From Pholiota molesta (Eukaryota; Basidiomycota; Agaricomycetes; Agaricales; Strophariaceae), in NCBI GenBank assembly GCA_014925825.1, contig JACGCK010000156.1, positions 42,398 to 106,397 of the forward strand: a stretch of 64,000 bases of DNA. The letters run 5' to 3'. Position numbers and translations under genes: made by a program. The notes under the pieces are model-generated. The model was not told where the DNA came from and made no database searches. It was given only the letters and a program-made list of their open reading frames with translations. Each line of letters begins with the position of its first letter. Position 1 is the first letter of the stretch. Of this stretch, positions 1-10,522 are shown piece by piece.

Positions 1-1
1 T

Positions 2-426
2 CATATGACAAGAATGGTTAGATATAGCAGAAATAGAGGTATTTGGCCTATAGCAACTCACATAAGCACTCTAAAATTCAATGGAGGTAGGATGTTATAG
101 CTCTCATTAATACCTTCAATTCAAGATAGGGGGGAAGAAAATAGAGTAAGTGTGTGGAAATATATGGTGGAATTGGTAGTCAAAACATCGGACTAGATCA
201 AGGCTATCTATGTTACTTATCATAGACATGTTTAAATCATGTTTCAGTAGAATGTTTCCACAATATCTTTCCACTCACTCACTCTAATTCTTTCCGGCCC
301 ATCTCTAATCGTAGATATTGATGAGAGCTATAATATCCCAGCTGTACAGAATTTTAGAATGGTTATGTGAATTGCTATAGGCAGAATACCTCTATTTCTG
401 CTATATTTAACCATTCTTGTCATATG
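2..426. mobile_element. foldback/MITE-like inverted-repeat element, ~425 bp
   Basis: Bases 2-178 and the reverse complement of 250-426 are nearly the same sequence, so the whole unit folds into one long hairpin with a short, poorly matched centre. Both outer ends carry CATATGACAAGAATGGTTA-like sequence, and CATATG sits at both edges. No open reading frame of note is inside. Such a structure fits a non-autonomous foldback or MITE element. The element begins at the window edge, so its target-site duplication cannot be judged. Confidence 0.75.
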
Positions 427-428
427 GC

Positions 429-1794
429 CAATGAAATGCATTGAGAAGAGAATTGTTGAGGGGCAGAACAAAAGAAGACATGTCTAATACTCTAATGGAT
501 GCTTGAACTTGGGTATAGCTACAGTATTGGCTGAGATATGGATTTATCAAGGAGTATATACAGTGATGTCTCTCTTCATGGGTGTGGAGCTATAGGAAAA
601 GATCCAGGTAACTTTTAAACTACCAGGAATTGTAGTAGGTACTTACCTCTAGCTTTTTACTGCTCTATATGTTCCAATAAGCATCATAAATACAGTGAAA
701 ACCCCAAATGCAGTGTCCAAAATACAGAGATATCGAAATAACAGATGCTGCATGTATTATAGTGGTGTATAAATGCTATAGGCGCATAGTACCATATTTA
801 TATTAAATATTAAAAAAAAGAACGAAGCAATTGCATAGGAGTTGAGGGAGGAAATGAATTTCCAATATGAGGGGGAGGGGGAGAGTGCCACCAATCCATG
901 CCCGGATTGGGTGAGGCCGCGCTCGGCAGCGCTAAAATAGCATTTTCCGGCCAGCAAAGCAATATCCAGCCCATCCCCATGTCCAGTTCAGTGCCTTCCC
1001 GGGCTCTGATCCCTATAACTAGGGTGTTGTTAAATCCGGTAAATTCCGGAGAATCCAACGTACCTACGCGCGTTCCGGCGCGTTCCGCGGTTAATATTCT
1101 ATTCACAAACGACCATTTCCTTTATAGGGCCTCGGAGAGTTGTTCAATCAACACGAGTATGGTGCCGTTAGAAAGGTGTTTTATTAACCTATTTTATGAT
1201 ATAATATGCGCGCGAATAGTGGAAGCGTAGCCTGCGCTAATGCGGTGCGAGCGCAAATATATCCGGAGCGTTTTATAAAGCGAGGAACGGACGTAAAATT
1301 ATGATCAAGAACGCGTTCGAAGCGCGCTTTTAATACCTACAGACAGCAGCTTTGATCATGGAAAACGACCCAGCGATTGCGGAGGAAAGCAGCCATCAAT
1401 GTGTGCGCTTATTTATTCCAAATAGCAATTCGCTTCTAGGGCCTGAACCAATGAAGCTATCACTATGATTCTTTCACGGGTGGATTTAGAATTTAATTCC
1501 GCATCTTTCGGTATAATATGGTCTCAGTGGCTCCCATATAGTGTGCACCAGCTACCCAGGTGCATTTCCAATAATATTGGGAAAATGCTATTTTAGGCAT
1601 TTCCCACCCCTAGGAGGGTCCCTGCCTCATTTGCAGTCATGTGTGATCATGTGTTTAGGTACCAGGTCATGTGTTTGGTCCTTGATGGCATATTTGATGG
1701 GCCAATGAGCAGAAAGTCCCAAAATGGTTCAAATCTAATGATAGATGCTCAAGTGCTGACAAATGATGGGGAAAAACAGCTTACAAATTTGTCA
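429..1794. other. no supported gene; decayed intergenic sequence
   Basis: Two overlapping open frames occur here on opposite strands (810-1106 minus and 898-1230 plus). Neither has splice context, a start context or a recognisable motif that makes it convincing. The GC-rich patch at 900-1110 differs from the AT-rich surroundings and may be a remnant of an inserted element. I see no RNA gene. Confidence 0.4.
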
Positions 1795-2045
1795 TTCTTC
1801 TTTTGGAAATTTTTTGATGGCTTCCTTTTTGGGACGACCCTGACAATGGTGTTGAGCACTGGTGTTGAGCACTGGAGCACAGTGGGCAGCAGGAGCACAT
1901 CCACTGACCACCATAGACCACTGGCCTAACGTGGAAAATCTTCAGACTCAGCTTGGTGGAGTGGCTGCGCCCTGGCAGTTCCCACTCTGGATGCAATATT
2001 TTTATCCAGGCAACTGCCACAATTTCATGCATGAGACTAGCAGAC
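1795..2045 (-). repeat. diverged 3'-end copy of the P-like transposon
   Basis: The stretch repeats the order of motifs found at 17560-17850: a T-rich run, the word GACCCTGACAA, a GAGCACTGG-rich spacer, then CTCTGGATGCA followed by an ATTTTTA run. It is in the same orientation as that region, that is, the 3' end of a minus-strand P-like transposon. Identity is clearly lower than between the copies at 3775 and 17440, so this is an older fragment. Confidence 0.55.
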
Positions 2046-2531
2046 ACTGGTGACAGAAGTCGAATGTGGAGGTGGAACGGGAGTGCTAGGTAACAAACGA
2101 GAACCGCGATAATAAGGAGCCATGCGAGGAGGAACAGTATCATACAAAGGGGACAAATTATGAGGCAAATGGGGAGGCAAATCACGTACGGTTTGGTGCG
2201 GGGCAGGTGAGGGAGCAAGACAACGGCTTTGACCTGGCATCCGAGAAGGTGCGGTGTTGCGTACATCATCCGTCATGGAACGAAGAGCTGCGGAGGAAAC
2301 GAGAGGTGCGAGGGGAGTAGGGGACCGGTTAGTATCACGGTGTACATGACGGTAACGGCTGTGCTCGTCGCGAGCCCTCGAAGTCATCCAAAAAATGGGC
2401 TACAAAATTTCGGCCTTGAGCAAGCCCGACTGCGACAGCAGGAAATGAAGTCTAAAGAGAACTTGATAAAAGCGGGGGAAAAAATGGTCCTAGGCGAGCT
2501 TGATCTCGAGCTTTAGACGGGGCCCATAACC
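2046..2531. other. no supported gene
   Basis: Short overlapping frames occur on both strands but none shows domains, splice sites or a start context that supports a gene. The segment lies between two repeat-derived blocks. Confidence 0.35.
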
Positions 2532-2793
2532 TGTTGGAGTGACCTGAAGGTCATACTCAGTGTCAGAAGAGAGATGACAACTGTGTCTATTACCTGAAGG
2601 TCATACTACAGGTGATAGGAATATGCTATGAGTATGATATACAGAACAGTATGGAAGATGAATAGCATACCTCAGTGTCAGAAGAGAGATGACAACTGAG
2701 GAATGGGAATGTGAGATCTCAACGTTATATCAATGTCGAGATCACATGTGAAATGATGTCATGAACCTACGGGCATACACAGTATGTCCAACA
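2532..2793. mobile_element. candidate solo LTR, 262 bp
   Basis: The unit starts TGTTGGA and ends TCCAACA, a 7-bp inverted terminal pair with the TG...CA ends of retrotransposon LTRs. Inside, the motif GACCTGAAGGTCATACT and the word CAGTGTCAGAAGAGAGATGA each occur twice. I see no 5-bp target duplication and no gag/pol frame beside it, so it may be an old solo LTR or another repeat with similar ends. Confidence 0.45.
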
Positions 2794-3351
2794 AGTCTTA
2801 ACCATTAGGAGCCTAAAGACTGGACTGGACCAGACTTCCAAACACTATTGGAATCCAAGCTATTGATGTTGCCAGTCGGGAAAGCTGATGTCATTTGTCA
2901 ATGTCATTCTCAAGGTTCACAAAGTAAAGCATTCTTCAGAAGCAAGCAGTATTGCACAGATGAAAACTTGCCAGTCAGAAATAGTAGGCATAGAAGATGG
3001 CTCAGATGGGCAGGACTGACTGACAGTGGATGAGATGGGGGAAAGGAAGAAAGAAATCAAATTTAAATTGCTATTCTACCCTATCTACTTAAAGCATGGA
3101 CAGTCGCCAAGTTGGCAGTCAAGTTAGAGCCTACATTATAACATCTAGGTGTTTCACAGTAAAACTCCCAAGTTGGACCCAAGTTGGGGTACCATGAAAC
3201 TCCCTATTATCTGTTCCTTATTAGACAAGGGGGTCTTTGTGCTGGAAAAAAACACCTAGGGTCGGTTTTTTTGCTAAGGCAGACCAACCATGGACTAACT
3301 GACTACGTAATCAGGCACGTGTCCAAATATAGTAATATGACATCATTTCCA
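2794..3351. other. no supported gene
   Basis: Mixed AT-rich sequence with a small local duplication of an AAGTTGGACCCAAGTTGG-like word near 3165-3190. I find no convincing gene or RNA. Confidence 0.35.
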
Positions 3352-3748
3352 TCATTTCCTCAGGCGCTTCCCTCCCTTCACTCTTCCAGACACCTCGCAA
3401 GCCTCACAAACCCAGTTTCGTGGTGCTTGCTCCAATTCCACGCAGCTTAGATGATACTAGAAATGATTTCGACGCTGTCAGAAGGATTCTAGACGCCTAA
3501 AAGCAACAACTTACCCATTGAGTCTCACATCCCGCCACCTTACATTTCAGCACCGGAAGTTCATCGTCGAATGTCGCAACAGATCCGCACAGACACACAT
3601 TTAGCACATCAAATTTCTTCTGCGCTGGCGCTCGTTTTCTCTTTTTCCGCCCGACGTCCGCTGTTTCCGCTGTAGGCCCATTGTTCACCGACACTGTGTC
3701 GACGGTATTTTCTGGTGGAGTCGCCAACACCTTGTCCGAGACTGGAAC
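3352..3748 (-). pseudogene. orphan C-terminal PHD-finger fragment of a mobile-element-type protein
   Basis: Two exons can be joined on the minus strand: 3748/3730-3515 and 3456-3352, with a GTAAGT donor after TGG and a TTTCTAG acceptor. The joined frame reads through a basic stretch (KKRKRAPAQKK) into a cysteine/histidine cluster CLCG - CKVAGC - YHLSC - CEAC, matching the C4HC3 order of a PHD finger. The intron cuts exactly between the W and Y of the core. It then ends in a basic tail and stop. PHD fingers bind histone tails in general; the role of this one is unknown. No body of a transposase or other domain is found upstream, so this looks like the 3' end of a truncated gene. Confidence 0.55.
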
Positions 3749-3774
3749 AATGGGAACCTAATACCAGGTGAGGA

Positions 3775-4250
3775 ATGTCCATATCTTCATCAGGATATCA
3801 AACCTCTCACTTCGTCATTTGCTGCAGACACGCTGTCAACCATGACATCGGCCCCATGGCAGATGCCCAGCCTTGTCCGTTAATATTATGTATGGGACCA
3901 TGCTTGCTACCCATAAAAATGTATGCATCCAGAGCGGTAATTCAGCTAGCGCAGCCACTCCACCTAGCTGACTTTGAAAATAATTGCCACCATTCAACTC
4001 TTCAATCACCTGATCCCCTCCAGCCTATTCCTGCTCACCACCCAACATTGAGCTCACTGCCTGACACTGCCTCGACGCCGTGCATAACCTGCTCGTCACT
4101 GTCGTCGGGGTCATCCAAAAAAGGCAAGTCCTCAAAAAACGAAATTTCCGCAGCTTACAAAACTTTTATTGTCCTTTTCAGGGTCATTCAAAAATTCCCA
4201 TGAAAGTTTATATAAGAATAGTCATATTATAACTAATCTAAATATACATT
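3775..4250 (+). repeat. 3'-terminal fragment of the P-like transposon
   Basis: This stretch is closely related to the reverse complement of 17436-17900, covering the last codons and 3' non-coding end of the P-like transposon. Similarity runs to the word AATATACATT at 4241-4250 and then stops. In the other copy it stops within a few bases of the Helitron terminus at 17434. The fragment has lost all upstream coding exons. Confidence 0.75.
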
Positions 4251-7200
4251 GCTAAATATACTACGGCCTTGGCGCCGCCATGCCCGTTCCGCGTGCATTG
4301 TAGCGCCAGTGCGCTCGTCGCACCCCGCTCACCGTGCCCGTGCTTGCGCCCATGTGCTTGTCGCGCCCGCGCTCGCTGTTCCCGTGCGAGTGCTTGTGCC
4401 ATGCCCGCAGTAGCGCCCATGCACGTGCTCTGTGCGCGCATTTGACCTGCTGTCATCGTGTTGTCGGCGTGGTGTCGGCCGTCGTCGGGGGTGCTGACAG
4501 GGCCGCCATTCTGCTGACCGCCGGTACCAGTCTCGCCGTCATTCGCTGCCGCTGTCGTGACCGTCCGTGTCCGCGTCGTTGTGGAGTCCGCCCTTGTCGT
4601 CGTCGTGGGTGCTGGCACGGCTGTCAGCACTGTACATGCACCCCTCACCCGCCCACTGAGATTCCCGGGGAATCAAGTATCAGAGTGGGCAGGTGAGGCG
4701 GGTGTCGTCTTCGAGCACTGTGCTCCAGTCGTGGTTGCTATGCTTGCCATCGAGCGTCATGGCTGGGCGCTGCTCGCTGTCAGGTGCCCTGAGAGGGCAC
4801 TGCTCGGCGGTAGAGGGAGTTACCTCGGCGGGTACGGCAAGCTGTCAAACGAGAGTGGTGAGTTGGGGCTGGCTCTTGGGTAGCTGGGTGGCACTTACCG
4901 TTGCACGGCGCGAACCCCGCGCCTGTCCATGGACTGTTTATAGGAGAGAGGTGGGAGGTGGAATGACTCCGAATGAGTCAGTGGGGGCAAAGGGCAGGGA
5001 ACGGCGACGTACGAAATTTCCTCGGCGGACACACGGGGCTCGAGGGCAAAGGGTAGAGGGTGGGCGGAGTAGACCGTGACAGCGAGTGGCCTTGACGAGG
5101 AATCAAGCTCGTTGGGCACGGCGAGCGCCCGTGCTGGCTGTTAGGGATGGGGGTTGTGTCAGAGATAGGTGAAGGGAGTGAGCGGAGGCGCACTTAGTGG
5201 ATCTCCCATGCCCTGGGTCTTCCCTTTCGTATCCATCCCCCTTGATACCTTCGTCGTCCTGTAGGTGACTTCGTGAGTGTCCGTGGTGCAGCGGGGGGCA
5301 GGGTGGTGGATGGGTGTCGATGTTGAACGTTGAACGTTGAAGTTGAACGTTCAACAATCAACAGTAAGTTAAAGCGGCGCTTCGGCAAACACCGAGCGTC
5401 GTGCGCTCATCGTCGTCGACGACGCTCTACCAATTCCGCTCTTAAAATGCCTCCGCATACAGGCGCTATAGAATTAGGAAGTAAATATTCATATATATGC
5501 CTGGTAAAAACGATTTATTAGATGCGGGATTACACTCTATAACTGAAGGTGTCGCGATGTCACCACGCACAACTTCGCAAGCAATCCACCACCTTGTATT
5601 GCCATATTTCTATAGCTTCATACATCTTTAGCTCACTGGCTTCTATGAAAAAAAACTACAAAGTGTATGCCTAGCCATTAATTAAGAAAATCATAAATGA
5701 CACTGTATTGAATGTTTGAGAACAAGTAGAATACAAAGAAGTGCGTTGAGCGCTCGTCAAGCGTTCACGTCAATCGAGAGCTCTCGACCGTGGCTCCCTA
5801 ACATTTATTTGATATCATTATGGACTGTTCGATGAAGGTTCGATGACATTCTTATTTGATGGTTTTTTAGTTACATTTACATACAGAAAAGTCATCCGAA
5901 ATAGACAGTGAATTCGAAATATGTATGTAGTATATGCATATGCGATATTTATTGTGCTTCGTGGTGATCCGCAACAGAAACACCTATTCAGTAAGTTTCC
6001 GCATCTGATAAGCAAAATTTATTTCAGATAAATGTATTTAGTACAATTTAAGGGCTATTAACGGTATGAATAGTATAAAGATTGGGCGGAAAGTGCACAT
6101 ATCGTCGTCGTCGACGGTGAGCGGGAGGCGCTCGGCGTTTGCCGAAGCGGAGCTTGAATCGAATGTTGACTGTTGAACGAACTTGTTCAGCATCATACCT
6201 CCTCCACCCTCCACACCTCGCTCCTCTCCGCTCTTGCCGACTGCCACCAAGCCCATGCAGGAAGAACGAAGGACATGGGGGCTGGACAAAGAAGGGAAGA
6301 CCCACGAAGTGGGAGATCCACGAGGTGTGTCACCGCCACCTCCCTTCGCCAATCTTGACCCACCCCCATCCCTACTAGCCGGCGCAGGTACTGACCCTCG
6401 CCGTGCCCCCGTCGGGCGTGCTTCTGTTGCGCCCATCTCCAGTACTGAGACGCGGTCACACCACCGCAAAAGTCCACGATGACGAGACGCCATGCGGACA
6501 GCCACGACGGCGGCAACCAGCGCGACGACTCCAACACCGACGACCGGATACAGCAGGCATGGGCGCCGTGAGAGCCAGCATGAGCACGGCATGACGAGCG
6601 TGAGCGCGGGTGCAGGTACGGTCCAAGTAAGTACTCCAGCCCCCGGCACATGTCGTAGCTCGCTCACTGGTAGATCGGCGGCCCCGACGAGCAAGCGACA
6701 GCCGCGGGAAGACCGGTGACAGTGCTCGTCACGAGAACTGATGAGCCCCAGCATGGGCACGACGAGCGCGGACATGAGTACTACGCAGGTAAGTCCCCAC
6801 CCCCCTGTCCACGTCATAGCTCGCTCACCGGTAGATCAGCGCCCACGAAGGCACTGAGTCCGAGGCGGCAGGCGGCACCACGACAAGGGCGGGCACCGCG
6901 ACAATGGACAGCCCGACGACGGCGGTGACCATAAGACGGTACGACGACGAGGGCGGCGGTGAGTACGAAGACGGCGACGATGGTGGTGAGTACGAAGATG
7001 GCGGCGGCGGCAACTGCGGTGGCAACGGCGGCGGCTGCAACGAGTACGACGGCGGTGAGTACGAAGACAGCAGCGACCCAACGACGACGGCGGCGGCGAG
7101 TGCGAAGCGACGACGAGCACGAAACGGCGGCGGCAACAACGACGGTGGCGAGTACGAAGGAGGGAGCAACCCGATGACGAGCATGAAACGGCGGCGGCAA

Positions 7201-7423
7201 CGACGGCGGCGGCGAGTACAAAGGTGGCAATGACAAGGATAGCGGCGGCGGCGGACAGAACGCACGCACAGAGCATGGGCACGAGCGCGGGCACGCATGG
7301 AGCATGCGCGCGCATGAGTGCCACTGCGGGACAGGCACGAGCACTCGCACGGGAACGGTGAGCGCGGGCACGACGAGCGCGGGCACAGGCACGGCGGCGG
7401 GCGCTCGCAGTGGTGTATTTGGC
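4251..7423. mobile_element. 3.2-kb element with very long GC-rich inverted arms
   Basis: The left arm (about 4251-5460) and the reverse complement of the right arm (about 6085-7423) match imperfectly along their length. Anchors are GCTAAATATACTAC at 4251 against GCCAAATACACCAC at 7423, GGATCTCCCA near 5200 and 6325 with GGGTCTTCCCTT beside it, and the CGTCGTCGACG block at 5415 against 6100. The centre (about 5460-6085) is AT-rich and unique. Open frames in the arms are low-complexity Arg/Ala/Pro or Ser/Pro runs caused by GC-rich triplet repeats, and no domain is recognisable. No target duplication was found. It resembles a non-autonomous foldback-type transposon; an inverted duplication is the alternative. 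Confidence 0.6.
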
Positions 7424-10000
7424 ATATCTAATAATATAATAGGAGAAGGCCGCGAGTAATCGGGCCAACATAAACACCCTTTTTTGGAAAGACGTCACGT
7501 GTTATGTAGGGCAACTTCCGGATTATCTCTGGTTGGATTCTTGCCAGCACGCAACCGCTGCGCATGGGCCACTTTCCCTCTCTGTCTGTCCCCACTTCCC
7601 CCCCCCCACTACTATGTTCGCACTCCTGCCAGCCACCGTAGCAGCGGGCAGCATCTAACGGGTACAAAGACCAGCACACTCCTCCTGGCCTCGCCGGAGC
7701 TTGGAGTGCTGGGTTTGTGCCCTAACGCTCCTTCCAGCCGACTTCTTTGACCACCTCTCCCTGCGTCTTTTACCGGGCAGCAAATCTCCACCGCCTTCGA
7801 CTTTTGCATCAGGAGGATAATCATGGATCGATCAAAGTGTGTACTACTCATTTCTTATGACAGTTTGAATATTGAGAGTGGATAATTAGGCCTTTGATAA
7901 TGTTGAAACCGCCGGACAGATGGCTACTGCGAGGAGTTACAAGGATGGGAGGTTGTTCGATGGTTGTGGTAGCATGGCTTGCCGTGCTAACACATTTCGC
8001 ATGGCGGCCAACGCTTTCGCCACTTTATGTCGGTACGTCGTCTCTATCCTTCGTGGAGACATCTCAATTGAGTTCGCAGGGAATAGTTCATCCCAGGCCG
8101 CCGTCGACTTCCCGTCAGGCCGCTGTCGACACATCAGGCTGCCATCGACATCGCGTCAGGGTCCGATCACAAATTCAATGGGAACTTTTCCTTCTCCCCC
8201 TCTCCCATGCGTGACAAGACTTGGTACATACATACATGTACCAAATTTTGCCCGGCCTGGTAAGCCCTTCTGTCACGCATGAGTCCTCATTACTTAAAAA
8301 AATTATTAGAATGACTGACTACTGCTTTGTCCACCCTCCTTTCCTCCACGGTGGTTCTATCTGTCCTGGAGACATCGGAGCTGAGGCCCCTGTCGTGCTC
8401 GCGTCGGGCTGCCACGTTGGTCCTATCCATCGTGGACGTCTGCACTGGCTACGGCATTGGAAGATTGATTACTTGAGGCGTGGTTGCGGCATTCATGTAG
8501 CTGGCACCCCCTTTCATTCTCTCTCTCCGAGGTGTGGTTGCGGCGTTCATGTAGCTTGCACCCCCTCTTTCGCCACTGTCTCGCCTGTGCGTCTTCAACA
8601 TCAGCAACCCACTGAAGCCACCCTTGACTTTATGTCAGGCCTTGCTGCTTTCGACTTTGCATCGCGAGAATTCCAGAAGGACAAGGGCGGATGTGAGAAG
8701 ACTTCGCGTGTGGGGCGAGCAACATTGGCTGGGTGTGCAGGTTTACCTGCATAACCATGCTCCCCCATTCTGCTGTAAGCTCTGAAGGAGCGTGTCCCAG
8801 TTCCTCAACAGGTACGTACAAGTTAACTCTTTAAGCACTGCTGTTGACTACGTGTCAGGCATTCTCCGCTGCCTTTGACTTTGCATCGGGCGGACATAAC
8901 AAAGCTTAAGCTCGGATGCTGGCTCACCCGTAATGGCTGCGAAACCAGCACACTCCTCTTGGCTCTGCCGGAGCTTGGAGTGCTGGCTTTGCGCCTTAAC
9001 ATTCCCACCAGCTCCATTTGCTTCCTTTACGTCACCGTCCATCAGACCATCTCCTATGCGTACGTCGTTTCCATCCGTCATGAATACATTCGATCTGACT
9101 GCATATGCAATATTCCTAGGCCGTTGTGCACTTTGCACCACGCTGCTGTCAACACATCAGCCTGGTATCGACTTCACTGTACGTTGTCGACATTGATGTC
9201 ATGGCTGTATCAGGCGACCACAGCTTTACTCCAAGTTGGTGCTATCCGTCGTGGAGACGTCTAACTTCGCATCAGGCCACCAGACCGCTCTTGGGATCAC
9301 GCCAGGCTGCCCGCATGGCCGCCGACGCCTTCGCCACCTCCTGTTGGTATGTCGTCTCTATCCTTCGCGGAGAAATCTCAATTGAGTTCACAAGCAATAG
9401 TTCATCCCATGCGCCGTTGACTTCGCGTCAGGCCGCCGTCGACACAACAGTTTGCCGTCGACTTCGCGTCAGGCTCTGCTCAGAAGCTTAACGGGAACAC
9501 CGTCGACACATCAGGCCGCCATCGACTTTTTGCGTCTGGCTGGCTCTCTGCGCTCACAAGTTTGCCGGGAACTCTATCTTCTCCCCTTCCCACTTGTGTG
9601 ACAATATTTGGAACACGTACGTTCCAAATTTTGCATGGCCCGGTAAGCCGCTCTGTCACGTATGGGGTCGTGTGGACATAGTTGACTAAGTTCCAAAGGA
9701 TCTGCAAGGAGACCGATCACCGGCGATAACTGCTACGTACTCCACGTTGGTTCTATCCAGCGTGGCCATCGGTGCACAAAGATAATGCAATTCACTCGGA
9801 GTGAATAGCACAGGTAACCCCCGGGTCTCAATGCATTCCTCAAAAGGTACGTACAAGTTAACCCCTTCATGTGCCCTCTTCTCATTTTGCTTCGAGTCCC
9901 TTCAGATACTGTTTGCAATGCCATTGACTATGCTTCGGTCATCCTCCGCTGCCTTTGACTATGCGTTGGGCGGACATAAGCAAGCCTAAGCTCGGACGCT
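7424..10000. repeat. degenerate tandem repeat, units ~1.0-1.4 kb
   Basis: Several markers occur twice in the same order: CCGGAGCTTGGAGTGCTGG at ~7690 and ~8965; GTCGTCTCTATCCTTCG at ~8037 and ~9348; a short palindrome with CCAAATTTTGC after it at ~8221 and ~9609; and CTCCGCTGCCTTTGACT at ~8867 and ~9946. Spacings of 1.0-1.4 kb show a tandem duplication with later insertions and deletions. A simple word rich in TCAGGCCGCCGTCGAC is scattered inside each unit. Frames are short and fragmented, so I do not call a gene. Confidence 0.6.
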
Positions 10001-10380
10001 GGGGCACCAACGTCGGCTTCACTGCATCTGACTATCAACCACCCTTGAAACCGAAGAACGAACCCATAATGCAGTGGCGACATACTTCAGTAGTTCTATC
10101 CATTGTGGACATCGGCCTTATAGGAATGACGCCAGCATACTATATTATTAGATGTTTTCCATCATTTTCACACCCTATTCTATACATTGTACATCCTGCG
10201 CCCAAAAACATATTCAAATAGGTCGCTGTGCACGAGCCTGAGCCGTCTTAGGATGTGCCTATGCCTTTATGTATGACTAAGTTCTGCTATGGACCAACTC
10301 ACCAAAAAAGGAAACCGAAAAAAGTCACTCTATCCAGCGCGTCTTCACTATTCCACTCTCGATCACTATGACTCAGTCTG
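10001..10380. other. no supported gene; likely contains the Helitron 5' terminus
   Basis: A Helitron should start with TC after an A in this area, but I could not single out the terminus. The A-rich stretch at 10300-10325 followed by TATCCAGCGCG could be promoter DNA for the Helitron gene. Confidence 0.3.
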
Positions 10381-10522
10381 AGGAAGAAATTTTCTCTGGC
10401 GGCACAGAAAGGCACCTCTTCTTTGCTTCTTCATCTACAACAGTCAATATCTACATATCCCATGTAATTATCTTCCAGTTCATAATGTTGTTTGCATTTG
10501 ACTAACTGTAATATGTCTATAG

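Noticed and set aside
810..1230. Overlapping opposite-strand frames near the left end
   Set aside because: No splice signals, motifs or codon pattern favour either frame.
6814..7425. Long low-complexity frames (Arg/Ala/Val/Pro-rich) in the right arm of the 3.2-kb element
   Set aside because: Several frames are open at once because of GC-rich triplet repeats; composition is repetitive and no domain is seen.
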